From assembly GCA_021014325.1 (NCBI GenBank), contig CM037476.1, forward strand, positions 16,466,827-16,530,826: a DNA stretch of 64,000 bases, given 5' to 3'. The translations under genes were made by a program, and so were the position numbers. This DNA is from Plazaster borealis. Taxonomy: Eukaryota; Echinodermata; Asteroidea; Forcipulatida; Labidiasteridae. This document shows positions 55,166-64,000 of this stretch, one piece after another. The first letter of the stretch is position 1. Every line of letters begins with the position of its first letter. Below the pieces are notes generated by a model, which saw nothing but the letters and a program-made list of their open reading frames with translations, ran no database searches and was not told the origin of the DNA.

Positions 55166-55326
55166 GGTTCCGTTCTGAGTCCTGGTCGTTGGCGCTGTTA
55201 ATCATGGCCATTGTGCTGACGCTGTTAACGGTTTGTCTCTACGTCGAAACACTGATTCTCGTGTTCCTCAAATTCAACTTCGCACGAAGACGTCTACTCA
55301 TTTTACTCATGTGCGGATTGTTTCCG
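55166..55326 (+). CDS. SLC51A: OST-alpha-like transporter, exon 2 (residues 23-76)
   Basis: Acceptor 'ttgttggttccacag', donor TTTCCG-GTAAGC. It encodes 'ESWSLALLIMAIVLTLLTVC' then 'LYVETLILVFLKFNFARRRL', 'LILLMCGLFP'. Residues about 29-57 make the first membrane helix, followed by a basic cytosolic turn (KFNFARRR, 58-65) and the start of the second helix. The pattern 'YxExxxLVFLK...RRRxLLxL...G.FP' parallels human OST-alpha. Phase: one base carried in from exon 1, phase 0 out. Confidence 0.92.
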
Positions 55327-55506
55327 GTAAGCAGCATTATAAAGGTTTAGAATGCCAAGTGGCCCACTGGTAAAACCTAACCAATGCAGTCAGTATTGGG
55401 GACTTTTGTAGTTATATTGTTGATAGCGACGGTCGTTTGTCTGCTGCGTGGTCTATCTCCTTTTGCATCAAAATAATAATAATAATACACAACACTTATT
55501 AGGCGC

Positions 55507-55862
55507 TTAAAGGAACATTACAGAATTGGTTTTTGCTAACAAAACAGTTAAGCACTTTATATAATCCACCATATACATAAACTGAAAAACCTGTAGAAGT
55601 TTGAGATCGATCGGCCATCTGGGTCACGAGAAAATAGTGAAAAACCGATTACACATTTGCATGTGTTATACAATGCATGAATAAAACGCTCATGAGCGAT
55701 AAATTCCAATCGGAAATTAGTTTGATTTATTTCTCATCAAAGATGGCATTTCAGACAGAAATATTTCTAGGGATGTTTTCTATCATCATCATTAGACCGT
55801 GTAAGTTTTATGTAAATCTGTGATCTTAAAGAAAAATTTAATTACCAGTTCTGTAACGTTTT
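55507..55862. mobile_element. MITE with 'ttacagaattggt' ends (family A3)
   Basis: 'ttaaaggaacattacagaat' at the left is mirrored by 'taccagttctgtaacgtttt' at the right. The interior has 'gtcacgagaaaatagtgaaa', echoed at about 63775 ('caggagaaaatagtgaaaac'). Confidence 0.65.
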
Positions 55863-55904
55863 CATGGATGTTTTTAAGCGCACCATTGTCTGACTACAAA
55901 ATTT

Positions 55905-56250
55905 TTCCTGCAAGGTATGTGGAGCTACGTTTGAAGTATGAAGCCTTTTTATTTATAGCACCATGGTTTACAAGGTGCTGTGGTGCAATATTATATGCTG
56001 CCGATCAGACCAGGAACACCGGGGCGAACCCCTTCTCTTTACGATAAGTGCACTGTGTTCTTTTACGTGCATTACACAACACATGGGACCAACGGCTTTA
56101 CGTCCAATCCGAAGGACGAAGCAATAATGGTTAAGTGTCTTGCTTAAGGACACAAGTGTCACGACCGGGACTCGAACCCACACTCTGCTGAACAGAAACA
56201 CCAGAGGTTGAGTCCTCCGGTGCTCTTATCCGCTCGGCCACGACACGCCA
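55905..56250 (-). mobile_element. Leu-tRNA-headed SINE (-)
   Basis: Minus strand from 56250: 'ggcgtgtcgtggccgagcgg', 'gtgggttcgagtcccgg' (intact B box), full shared body and 'acgtagctccacataccttg'. In SLC51A intron 2. Confidence 0.85.
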
Positions 56251-56404
56251 ATAGAGTTAGTAGGGGGCCTAACTATGGCGTCCATTGCATACCTCGCATT
56301 TTCAGCCTGAGTTGCCCATCTTGTGCCTATTTTAATAGTTGCAACGGACACACTAAGATAGCTCCGAGCATGCGCAAAATTCTGATAACATTGAGTTTGC
56401 CAGG

Positions 56405-56580
56405 GAGCCCAATCACAGAGCTGCTTATAATTTTCTGCTAAGCAACAAAATTTACAGCTAAAACCAGTCACATACCGTACGGTACAGTTTTGGATGGTGA
56501 TTTGGCTTGTCAACTTTATTCTGGTAAAGCAAAAGAGTTTTCTGTTTAAGCTACTTTTTGTTCAGCTCTATTTCAGGTAA
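56405..56580. mobile_element. Family C MITE, diverged
   Basis: 'gagcccaatcacagagctgc' at the left; 'caactttattctggtaaagc' and 'agctctatttc' at the right. Confidence 0.65.
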
Positions 56581-56830
56581 TTGAGCTACTGAAAGTCTCT
56601 CATAACATTAAAACTGCTGAGCAGATATAGTTTTGTTTGGCATGGGTCTAAATAGTTTGCACCATAGCAGCCCTGACTCACACCATAATCAACACTATAA
56701 GGAAACAGAGGCCTATCAAAAATGAAGGTAGATCTTTCTTTTTTTTAATCTAAAATTTCAGATAATTGTTCTAACTTTTATAAACTGTTACCTTAAGCTG
56801 TGTCTTTGTGTTCTCGTCTTTTATTGGCAG

Positions 56831-56904
56831 ACTGTTTCACTCACTTCACTGCTGTCCATTATCTCTCTATTGTCTTCAGTCTTCAGCACTTTATTTGCGG
56901 AAAT
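56831..56904 (+). CDS. SLC51A: OST-alpha-like transporter, exon 3 (residues 77-101)
   Basis: A 74-nt exon between 'ttttattggcag' and AAAT-GTAAGT. It encodes TVSLTSLLSIISLLSSVFST then LFAE, completing the second membrane helix begun in exon 2. Too short to stand out alone; supported by both splice sites and by reading phase on each side (ATT for Ile101 is split with exon 4). Confidence 0.88.
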
Positions 56905-57380
56905 GTAAGTAACAAAAAGCCACTAATTATTTTTAAGAGTTTCCTAACCTCGGCTTGAGCTTGGGCTCCGGCTTGGGCTCTGTAGACTGGTCCCTGTCTT
57001 TATCCGCAAGGAAAGAAACAGGCACTGGTCTTACAGGCTCAATAATTTTATTGGATACAATTATTTCATTGGATAAACGTTCAGTGACGCAAGCTTTCCA
57101 TGTGCATGATTGGTCCGAGGTGATGTAGTTTGTCAGCTTGCACTTTCGGTTGTTTGCATGCAGCGTGTGCATAATGTTTGTACATGCATGTAATGTTTTA
57201 TTCACATTTATGTGTACATGGACGTGTGAATTGACTGCGAATCTCCGTGTGAAATGGATGTGAGGTCAAAGGTACATCTGGCAGGATCCGGCCAGGCGCT
57301 CAAGGCAGGTATCTGGCGTTATTCACGAGCCCCGAAGTGTGACGTCAGATGTTCAGGCTATTACATAGAGATACTGTCCC

Positions 57381-57445
57381 CAGGAGATTATGTCCCTCAT
57401 ACGGCGAATTGTGTTGAACAATTTTCTGATATAGCGCCCTCTTTA
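57381..57445 (+). repeat. 'tacggcgaattgtgt...tagcgccctct' repeat, copy 1
   Basis: The core 'catacggcgaattgtgt' plus 'tgatatagcgccctct' is shared with 59401-59490 and 61311-61384. All three are in SLC51A introns 3 and 5 (57381 just before exon 4). Confidence 0.65.
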
Positions 57446-57589
57446 AAAAATGTAATGTTCTTTAATGGAACACACACAATCGCATGTCACGTCATCTTCG
57501 TAGATAACCACCTTCAGATGAATGATTAATTTACGGTCCAAAATACGTGACACTGTTGAGACTCTGTATATTTCTGCTTTCCCCCCTAG

Positions 57590-57745
57590 TTATTTGGCAA
57601 TCTGTTTGTACGTGTTCGTCAGGCTGATAATTAATCTCTTCGGTGGCGTAGACTCGACAGTGGGGGCGCTCTCCGAGCAAGGCGCTTCGCTTAGACAACC
57701 TCCCTGTTTTTGTTGTGTTTGCCTGCCAGTGGTAACAATAAATAA
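57590..57745 (+). CDS. SLC51A: OST-alpha-like transporter, exon 4 (residues 101-153, Cys-rich loop)
   Basis: Acceptor 'tgctttcccccctag'. The donor chosen is AATAA-GTAAGT at 57746, which gives the phase needed for exon 5; the earlier GTAACA (57732) is out of phase. It encodes 'YLAICLYVFVRLIINLFGGV' (membrane helix plus the GG turn), a hydrophilic stretch and PPCFCCVCLP at residues 138-147. Human OST-alpha has a poly-Cys segment in the same place, described as a palmitoylation-type cluster. Without splicing, a stop follows at once (TAA at 57747), so a retained intron would truncate the protein. Confidence 0.9.
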
Positions 57746-58315
57746 GTAAGTAAATAAGTGTTTAAAACAAACCCAGAAGAATTCTTGGTTATTCGACGAT
57801 TGCAGGTCAAAACAGACTTGTTGTGACTTGGAGTGACCATTTTATAGTTGATCATGGATGTGCCTTTTGATGATACAGACATGTTTATCAGGCAGATTTT
57901 TGTCCCTTGAAATAATATATAAAATAACAAGCCATGGCAGCCGGTTTCGGCTATTTAGATAATTGCTTGTTATTTTACGTGTTTTTAAAATTCAAATCTG
58001 CGATGTCCCTTTAGATTATGATAAAAATAAGCTGACTTTGTACCAAATTCCAGGCTTTTATCATCAAAGGCACCCCGCCCCCGCCCCCAAATGTTTCCCT
58101 TATCTGCCCCACTACATGACGTCAATAATGTCCACGCATCAACACTTTGCAATATAATTTGAAGACCTGAGAGGACACTAAAGTATAGCAGCAGACATGC
58201 GAAGATGTCCAGCAATGTTACTGTTTTGCCATCTTTTCGCTATTTATGATTTCGTTGTATTATCTCTATAATATGTGTCTTGTGTCGGTGTAGCTATTTG
58301 TCATGTCCAATGTTT

Positions 58316-58368
58316 GTCTGTCCTTTTGTTTGTCTGTTTGTCTGTCTGTCTGTTTGTTTGTTTGTTTG
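58316..58368 (+). repeat. (TCTG/TTTG)n microsatellite
   Basis: Alternating tctg and tttg units; overlapping plus ORFs read as VCL/FVCLS repeats and are not genes. Confidence 0.8.
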
Positions 58369-58514
58369 GATGTTTTCTACAAATTTCTGCTTTTCAAAAC
58401 AGCCCCATGCTCTACTTATTACATTTATCCTGACTATTGCTATATATTTTATTGTTTGCTTTACTTCATCATAACTTGTAGCCTACTTCTCGTTATTTTT
58501 TTAAAGAAATATGT

Positions 58515-59020
58515 AAATATTAAATTTGTATCTGAAATGAACTAAACAAATTGAATTGATCTAATAATGCGTGTTAGGATCAGCTGCACAAATGGCGTTG
58601 CGAATCATACGACAACTGAAGCGTCAGTACTTCACATAAGACCGTGCAAGTCTCGCGCGTATTCGAGAACATTTTTGGGAACCACTTCGGTTCCGGCCAC
58701 GTACATTACTTCCAAACAAACTCGCGCATTTTAACGGGTCGTGCTCGAATACGCGCGAGACCTGCACAAATATTAAATTTGTATCTGAAATGAACTAAAC
58801 AAATTGAATTGATCTAATAATGCGTGTTAGGATCAGCTGCACAAATGGCGTTGCGAATCATACGACAACTGAAGCGTCAGTACTTCACATAAGACCGTGC
58901 AAGTCTCGCGCGTATTCGAGAACATTTTTGGGAACCACTTCGGTTCCGGCCACGTACATTACTTCCAAACAAACTCGCGCATTTTAACGGGTCGTGCTCG
59001 AATACGCGCGAGACTTGCAC
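58515..59020 (+). repeat. 253-bp tandem duplication, two nearly identical units
   Basis: Units 58515-58767 and 58768-59020 differ by one base that I can see ('gagacctgcac' versus 'gagacttgcac'). Each unit ends with a 124-bp hairpin element whose ends are 'gtgcaagtctcgcgcgtatt' and 'aatacgcgcgagac(c/t)tgcac' (58644-58767, 58897-59020). Confidence 0.95.
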
Positions 59021-59117
59021 AGTTTATTAATTCACTTTTAATTATATGATTCATGTTTTTAATGATGAATGTGATAAACGCACAATCCTTACCACGAGTA
59101 TTTGTTTTCCCTCACAG

Positions 59118-59235
59118 AAAAGGTTTTATCTTTCTTCGACTAGGCATATATCAGTATCTAATAGTCATTCCTTTTGCTGTTGCAATCCCTGGATTGTATT
59201 GGTTAATCAACACGATGAGAGCTGGGCCTACTGGG
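59118..59235 (+). CDS. SLC51A: OST-alpha-like transporter, exon 5 (residues 153-192)
   Basis: Acceptor 'tttgttttccctcacag', donor ACTGGG-GTAAGT. It encodes KGFIFLRLGIYQYLIVIPFA then VAIPGLYWLINTMRAGPTG. The 'K(K)xxFLxLGxxQYxxxxP' pattern follows the Cys cluster as in vertebrate OST-alpha, and residues about 163-183 form a membrane helix. The exon begins only about 98 bp after the second copy of the 253-bp tandem duplication. Confidence 0.92.
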
Positions 59236-59400
59236 GTAAGTGCGATCTCTAAAATAACTACGTGTTTTAGGAAAATCGGCCTTTCTTCACTGGCTCTTTC
59301 AACCAGTTTTCTTTTGGCTCAGTCGCTATCCCACAAATTTTGATCTTAGACGGTGCAAGTCATCAAGTTGATTGTAAGACTAATGGTCTTGTTGCAACAA

Positions 59401-59490
59401 GTGTACGGCCGGTGTAGCAGGAGATTATGTGGCCACCCCCCCCCCCATACGGCGAATTGTGTACAAATTTATTCTGATAGCGCCCTCTTA
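59401..59490 (+). repeat. 'tacggcgaattgtgt...tagcgccctct' repeat, copy 2
   Basis: 'gcaggagattatgtggccac', poly(C), 'atacggcgaattgtgtacaa' and 'ctgatagcgccctctta'; the 'aggagattatgt' part also matches upstream of copy 1. Confidence 0.65.
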
Positions 59491-59644
59491 TAAATCAACC
59501 TCCTTCGTTCCCCATATATCGTCACCGTTTTCACGAAGGGCCACATATCTTAAAATGATAAATATAGATTATTACAAAAAGGGGCCTTTATCTCAATGAA
59601 TGCATTTTTGCGTTTTCACGAACAGCCATCGGCCCAAAAACGCA

Positions 59645-59954
59645 TGCAATCTCCATAAAATATAAGATTTTATGTTTTCTTCCATTAGGCTGTGTACAAA
59701 TCGTGCCTGCAGGAAGTCCAGGCTCTGTGGCTCTTTTGTAAACATGTGATGTCACAGGTCACACCGTCTATAGACGAGAGCTCTGTGGCTCTTTTGTAAA
59801 CATGTGATGTCACAGGTCACACCGTCTATAGACGATGTGACCTGTGACATCACATGTTTACAAAAGAGCCACAGAGCCTGGACTTCCTGCAGGCACGATT
59901 TGTACACAGCCTAATGGAAGAAAACATAAAATCTTATATTTTATGGAGATTGCA
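59645..59954. repeat. Long palindrome, 126-bp arms, with 58-bp tandem unit at the centre
   Basis: 59645-59770 and 59829-59954 are reverse complements with one mismatch that I can find (59764/59835). The 58-bp spacer 59771-59828 is the second copy of the unit starting 'gctctgtggctcttttgta' (59722 and 59780). The tip is the self-complementary 'cgtctatagacg'. It would form a very stable hairpin as DNA or RNA. Confidence 0.95.
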
Positions 59955-60456
59955 CTGTTCAATTCTTATCAACTTTTGATATGATAAAAGGGGGCACATC
60001 TCAAAACTTGTCCAGCTTTTACTTTCATAACTCTTGGATTTATGTGGAAATTATGACACAAAATGTCACCTTTCCCATATGACCAGTGCAGCATCTTGCC
60101 TGCCAGAAAATTCAAAGAATGTACAAGGTCACACTTATTGTAAACAAAGGTCACATGGTCTGTACATTGCAACAAATGTAGGTCAAATCGTTTTTCCGTT
60201 TTCACGAAGAGCCACTTATGTCAGCGCGCGCGTGATCACGTGACATACGCGCCCCTTTCCTATGTAAAAACACGTTAACCAGTTGGGCGTTTAAGTAGGT
60301 CAACTCACTTTTTCGGTTTCACGAAGAGCCACGTATCTTTGACTAGTTACTATGGCAATTAGCCAATATATTTAACGAAATTAATAAGCCAATAGGGATG
60401 TTAAACTTATACAGAATCATATAAGAGGTCTTTGAATGCAAACCGTGGCTTTAGTA

Positions 60457-60745
60457 TAGACCCATTGCATAACGCGCAGCGTACTCACGTGCGCCTGTCC
60501 TGGGTGTCATTTTGGGTGTCAAAATCGTATACAAACATGCACAAAAGTGAGTTTTGACACCCAAAATGACGCGCATTGTTCGGAGGCGCGCTCCGGGTCT
60601 ATAGAAATCAATGGATCCCCCTTGCATAACGCGAAACGCTACAGATACGCTGAGGTCACGCGCACGTTTTTACGCACAGAGAACAGCTATCGTCCAATGA
60701 TCTGCCTCCTTTTTCAGAGTGTGACGTCATATGCAATGGGTCTAT
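60457..60745. mobile_element. MITE with 'tatagacccattgcataacg' ends
   Basis: 'tatagacccattgcataac' at the left; 'catatgcaatgggtctata' at the right. Internally a second inverted pair 'ttgggtgtcaaaat' / 'gttttgacacccaaaatgac'. CpG-rich interior. Confidence 0.8.
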
Positions 60746-60918
60746 AGACCTTATGCACATGATGTCATTTCAGTAGGGCGCCCTCGCTTAGAGGTCAAAA
60801 GGCGCTTGTTCATTGGCCAATCTTGTGCGCCGCGCGTACAAATCTGTGCGTTTCGATTGTTTCGTCATCGTTTTACCTCTAAGATGGCGGCTGGATGACG
60901 TCAATGCATAAGGTCCAT
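60743..60918. mobile_element. MITE with 'tatagaccttatgcacatga' ends
   Basis: 'tagaccttatgcacatgatg' at the left is mirrored by 'gatgacgtcaatgcataagg' at the right. It shares the TATAGACC terminus with its left neighbour, so the two abut on a common 'tata'. Confidence 0.75.
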
Positions 60919-61310
60919 TGCAGATATTGCAGTTTTAAGCCAAGCACAGTGTAAAATGTAAATCTCAATCAAGCGTTTGGACATGTGTGGCTCTTCGTGA
61001 AAACGGTGACGATATGGGGGACAGAATCTCCGGGGGACAGATTTCCCGCGGACCCCGGGGTTCGACAATGCTCGAGCTCTTCCATTGAATAACACGTGTG
61101 CCCGTCAGAAGGACATAACAGGGGTTCAATAATACAGAGTGTGACAATGTTACTGTTATTTTGTTAGGAAGTTAAATTGCGCACGGGTATAGTACACATG
61201 GCACCAAGTCTAGCAACAAACATAATTCATCGTGTTAGGGTGTTTATTTTCTTGCTCGGCAGGAATTATTTTCTTGCTCGGCAGGAAGATCGTAAACCGT
61301 ACGAGATTCT

Positions 61311-61384
61311 GCCCCCGCCCCCCGCCTACCCTCCCTCCCATGTGGCGAGTTGTGTAGACAACTCGTTTGGTAGCGCCCTCTATA
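61311..61384 (+). repeat. 'gtggcgagttgtgt...tagcgccctct' repeat, copy 3
   Basis: CT-rich lead, then 'catgtggcgagttgtgtaga' and 'ggtagcgccctcta'. Just upstream, 'attttcttgctcggcaggaa' is repeated in tandem at about 61246-61285. Confidence 0.6.
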
Positions 61385-61675
61385 GCCTTTTGACTGAACT
61401 TCCTTCAGCCCATGCTATGGGGGAGTTGACACAAACACTGGGGCACAAACTCCCCTATGACACCGGCGTGACTCGACGAATAATTGTTTTATCACATTTT
61501 TTTCTGTACCTCGCCATTAAGATGTTGGAATATATATAATTAAATACAGTGTACGGTAACGTTTTCTTCAATAAATGCATTTTTCACACAGTCTCTTACA
61601 GGTAGGCCTACCTACAGGTGCTCTTCTGCTTGTATGTGCCGTTTTTCATCATTGCAATAAAACATCATTGTTGAA

Positions 61676-61800
61676 TTAGTTTGAAAACTTACTGATTATG
61701 AAGTTCATACTAGAACCATTTTTTCGGTGAATATCTCCCTCTGAAATGAAGTCATATTCGAGAAAACTGTAACTGAAACCTATTTTGGCGCTTTCTTCAG
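61676..61800. repeat. Repeat, inverted partner of 63880-64000
   Basis: 'ctgattatgaagttcatact' and 'gaagtcatattcgagaaaac' are found reverse-complemented at 63880-64000. Together they bracket SLC51A exon 6 at about 2.1 kb spacing. Confidence 0.75.
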
Positions 61801-62096
61801 GGAATGTCTTGCAACCCAATTACACTTTCATCTTGTTTTAATTGCCTGTATGTAGTTTTCTTGCATCAATGACGAAATACATAAACATAACAAAAGCCCT
61901 CACGCGGTCACAAATACGGCGAATTAATTTGTGTGTTCTCCGTGTGGGTGCGTTCAAGCTGTTGATTTATACACTGGCTTATGGCATGGTGTTTTGCGTT
62001 AAACATTATGCCGTTTCACCAAACTTTATTACCAATAAGCCCTCATATTGAAACAGCTGTTAATGTGTTCTGAGGCATCGCACGTATCAACGTATT

Positions 62097-62165
62097 TCAG
62101 GTTGCTGTATAACACCATGTGTATACTTTGCTGTGTAGATTTGTTCTTGAGAACTTGTCTTGCAA
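62097..62165 (+). mobile_element. Short fragment of the 'ggtaacaccatgtg' MITE
   Basis: 'taacaccatgtgtat', 'ttgctgtgtagatttg' and 'ttgagaacttgtcttgc'. It sits about 70 bp upstream of the exon 6 acceptor. Confidence 0.6.
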
Positions 62166-62233
62166 TTTGTGTCTACTTTTAAAAACTGAAACAGATGCCG
62201 TTTAACCAAACTATTATTGTCTTTAAATTTAAG

Positions 62234-62486
62234 GCATCGAACCTGGACCTTCCTTCAACCATTGCCAAAGTGCTATCAACCTTGACAGCTATCTACAGCA
62301 TCTCAGTCTTCTGTAATACTTCACAGCCTCTCTTGAGTCGTTTCTATGTCTTACCTCAGTTCAGCCTACTGAGGATCGTCGTTGTACTCGTCAATGCCCA
62401 AGGTCTTATCCTGACGATGATACTCCGCTTCGGAGATATCGAATGCCTGGTTCCTCTGACGTGCGACAAACACTTGGTTTCAACAA
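62234..62486 (+). CDS. SLC51A: OST-alpha-like transporter, exon 6 (residues 193-276; last exon in the window)
   Basis: The acceptor is weak ('ttgtctttaaatttaag') but the phase fits. The donor is ACAA-GTGAGA, leaving one base over. It encodes ASNLDLPSTIAKVLSTLTAI, 'YSISVFCNTSQPLLSRFYVL', 'PQFSLLRIVVVLVNAQGLIL' and a Cys-containing 'CLVPLTCDKH', giving two more membrane helices. About 60-70 C-terminal residues (last helix and tail) are still missing. Nothing between 62487 and 64000 supplies them, so the 3' exon or exons lie beyond the right edge. Confidence 0.88.
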
Positions 62487-62502
62487 GTGAGAGTTTTTTT
62501 GT

Positions 62503-62527
62503 GTGTGGGTGTGTGTGTGTGTGTTTG
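62503..62527 (+). repeat. (TG)n microsatellite next to the exon 6 donor
   Basis: 'tgtgtgggtgtgtgtgtgtg' begins 16 bp after the donor. (TG)n close to a donor can influence splicing in other animals; no such effect is shown here. Confidence 0.8.
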
Positions 62528-62850
62528 TTGAGTTGTAAATAATTGTTTTCCTTTTCCTCACTACATGGTTCTAACATCAGTGCATTTGATTATTGATTGA
62601 TTATACAAATAGAATCAGCCGAGAGGCTGAATTGTTGTTGTTGTTGTCAATTGTTGTTATTATGTTTTGTTTGTATTTCATACCATTGAGTCTCCTGCTT
62701 GCTGACTTTCCATCCCTCTCTGCTCCTTCCCTATTCCCTTGTAATAAAGCGCATGGTATTAAGGTTTTATATTCTCATCTATATCATTTTGTTTAATGCT
62801 CGTATAATAGTATATGAGCTTGCTATATCTCTCTGAGCATTTTATTACAT

Positions 62851-63225
62851 TCTCAGGCCCTATAAACTGGAACACTCTCCCCGTATCACTTTGTGAATGT
62901 AAATCACTCGTTCGTTTTAAACACAAACTGAAATCTGCTTTAATCCACCAGCTGTTTCAGTAAACTCTTTTTATCCTATACTTTACTGTTACTGGTCCCC
63001 CCCTATTGAATTATATCTCATCTTACTAATGTTGCTAGTCGCCGTACACGTTATTTTGTTTATTCGTCTGTTGTAAAGCTGTTGTTTTGTTTCGTTTTTT
63101 TGTAGGCTGTTCCTTGACAAGCCCCACTTTTTGGAACGTGCCTCCACATTTATATATATTGACTGTACTTTGTTTTCTTGATGATGTGGAAATAAACGTT
63201 GCTTTGAATTGAATTGAATGAATTG
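62851..63225 (+). pseudogene. 3' end of a second non-LTR retrotransposon
   Basis: From about 62853 one frame reads SGPINWNTLPVSLCECKSLV then RFKHKLKSALIHQLFQ and a stop at about 62959. This is the 'G...WN-LP...SL..FK..LK..L' tail of CR1/L2-like polyproteins. A 3' UTR follows, ending 'tgctttgaattgaattgaat'. It differs from the ends at 8135 and 29000, so at least three LINE families are represented. Confidence 0.8.
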
Positions 63226-63879
63226 TTTCAGTTGACTCTCGTTATAACAAGATCGCTGTGGCCGGCCAAATTACCTCTTTATAACAGGAATGTTGTTTTA
63301 AGAGGACAGCAAAACAAAGAAACACAAAGCGGAAATGAGATTCTGGATTTAAGAATGTACTTTTTATAAGCAGGATCCCTTTATAACGAGCTCTTTATAA
63401 CGAGGGTTGACTGTATATGGGCGTTTTCATATCACAAGAATATGCTGTTGTCTACAAATCAGTGTTTGTGGGTAAACCGCTGCTCTTGTTTTGATTAAGC
63501 GCCTTTTTTAGGTGTTGTTGTATCGCCCCATCCCTGTTTAAAACATTCTGAAGTTTACAATCTTTGGAGATAATGAGTTCTGCGAGAAATAACGTCACGT
63601 GCCACTTGGGACACTCTTCACCACCATTTTGGCTTTAAAATGGAAACAAATATAACAATTATAGGTTTGGTAGAGCTGACAAAATAGTTGCAAATAGTGT
63701 TCATGTTTTGTGTGTTTAATAATACAGTTGAAATAACCCATCTGTGAAAATTTTGGCTTAATCCGTTGTGTGAGTCAGGAGAAAATAGTGAAAACCATAC
63801 AATTTAAGTATATAAAACACATCCATACTTTTGGTTGTAACAACCGAAATCATTATTTTCTCTTCTTTTTTTAGGTTTT
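63226..63879. other. No exon seen; short repeats
   Basis: 63230-63420 has 'cgttataacaagatcgctgt' and 'tttataacgag' repeats resembling the ends of a 'tataacgag' MITE. No sequence resembling the missing SLC51A C-terminus. Confidence 0.45.
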
Positions 63880-64000
63880 CAGACACAGCTGTGTACAGTT
63901 TTCTCGAATATGACTTCATTTTAGAGGGAACTATTTCACAGACAACATTGGTTTTAGTATGAACTTCATAATCAGAAGAGCTTTCAGACTAAAACTAAAC
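63880..64000. repeat. Repeat, inverted partner of 61676-61800, cut by window edge
   Basis: 'gttttctcgaatatgacttc' and 'agtatgaacttcataatcag' mirror 61676-61800. An ORF through it that would be in phase with exon 6 ends at a stop within the repeat, so it is not taken as the next exon. Confidence 0.75.

Larger units (their letters stand above)
59509..61022. mobile_element. Composite element bounded by about 40-bp inverted repeats
   Basis: The left border runs 'tccccatatatcgtcaccg' then 'ttttcacgaagggccacat'. The right border is its inverse, 'tgtggctcttcgtgaaaacg' then 'gtgacgatatggggga'. In between, GTTTTCACGAAGAGCCAC-like motifs recur in plus orientation at about 59615, 60193 and 60313. The interior contains the palindrome at 59645-59954 and two further MITEs (60457, 60743). 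No ORF long enough for a transposase. It may be one old element filled by later insertions. Confidence 0.65.

Noticed and set aside
62593..62796. Hydrophobic 67-codon ORF that might be the last SLC51A helix
   Set aside because: The leucine run is a translated TTG microsatellite and no in-phase acceptor precedes it.
63895..63990. Candidate next SLC51A exon after 'ttttttag' at about 63874
   Set aside because: The in-phase reading ends at a stop after about 30 residues and the segment is an inverted copy of the repeat at 61676-61800; it lacks the hydrophobic C-terminal helix.

Overview
This is a gene-poor, intron-rich, AT-rich animal nuclear window. The coding exons have GT-AG introns. The space between them is packed with short palindromic (MITE-like) elements, tRNA-derived SINEs, decayed non-LTR retrotransposon 3' ends, microsatellites and long homopolymers. 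There is no operon structure and no bacterial or viral gene. The repeats (a Leu-tRNA-headed SINE, GTTTGG-ended palindromes, elements beginning 'gcccaatttcat') and the gene content suggest a marine invertebrate deuterostome, most likely an echinoderm. That assignment is an inference from general resemblance; no search was run.

Layout: (1) 1-24.6 kb has no supported exon, only repeats. (2) 24652-25239 (+) is the last coding exon of a gene whose upstream exons I could not find; it encodes a basic Ser/Pro-rich tail with an SxIP-type motif. (3) 25.2-38.5 kb is repeat-rich, with tRNA-like units, duplicated blocks, a LINE 3' end and a 116-bp minisatellite. (4) 38651-47280 (-) holds a complete six-exon gene for a fatty-acid amide hydrolase 2-like amidase, 535 residues, with Lys126, Ser201 and Ser225 all present. 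(5) 47.3-51.5 kb is the divergent intergenic region, with one orphan ORF. (6) 51560 to beyond the right edge (+) is an organic solute transporter alpha (SLC51A)-like gene; six exons giving residues 1-276 are visible and the 3' exon or exons lie outside.

The amidase and the transporter genes are head to head about 4.3 kb apart. Both act on small lipids (fatty-acid amides; steroid or bile-acid-like conjugates), but nothing in the sequence shows shared regulation. The most unusual DNA is in SLC51A intron 5 and the end of intron 4: a fresh 253-bp tandem duplication, a near-perfect 126-bp-arm palindrome with a 58-bp tandem copy at its centre, and a 1.5-kb nested structure bounded by about 40-bp inverted repeats sharing a motif repeated at least five times. 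I found no convincing new biological system. The strongest candidates for follow-up are these young palindromes and the large non-autonomous element families.
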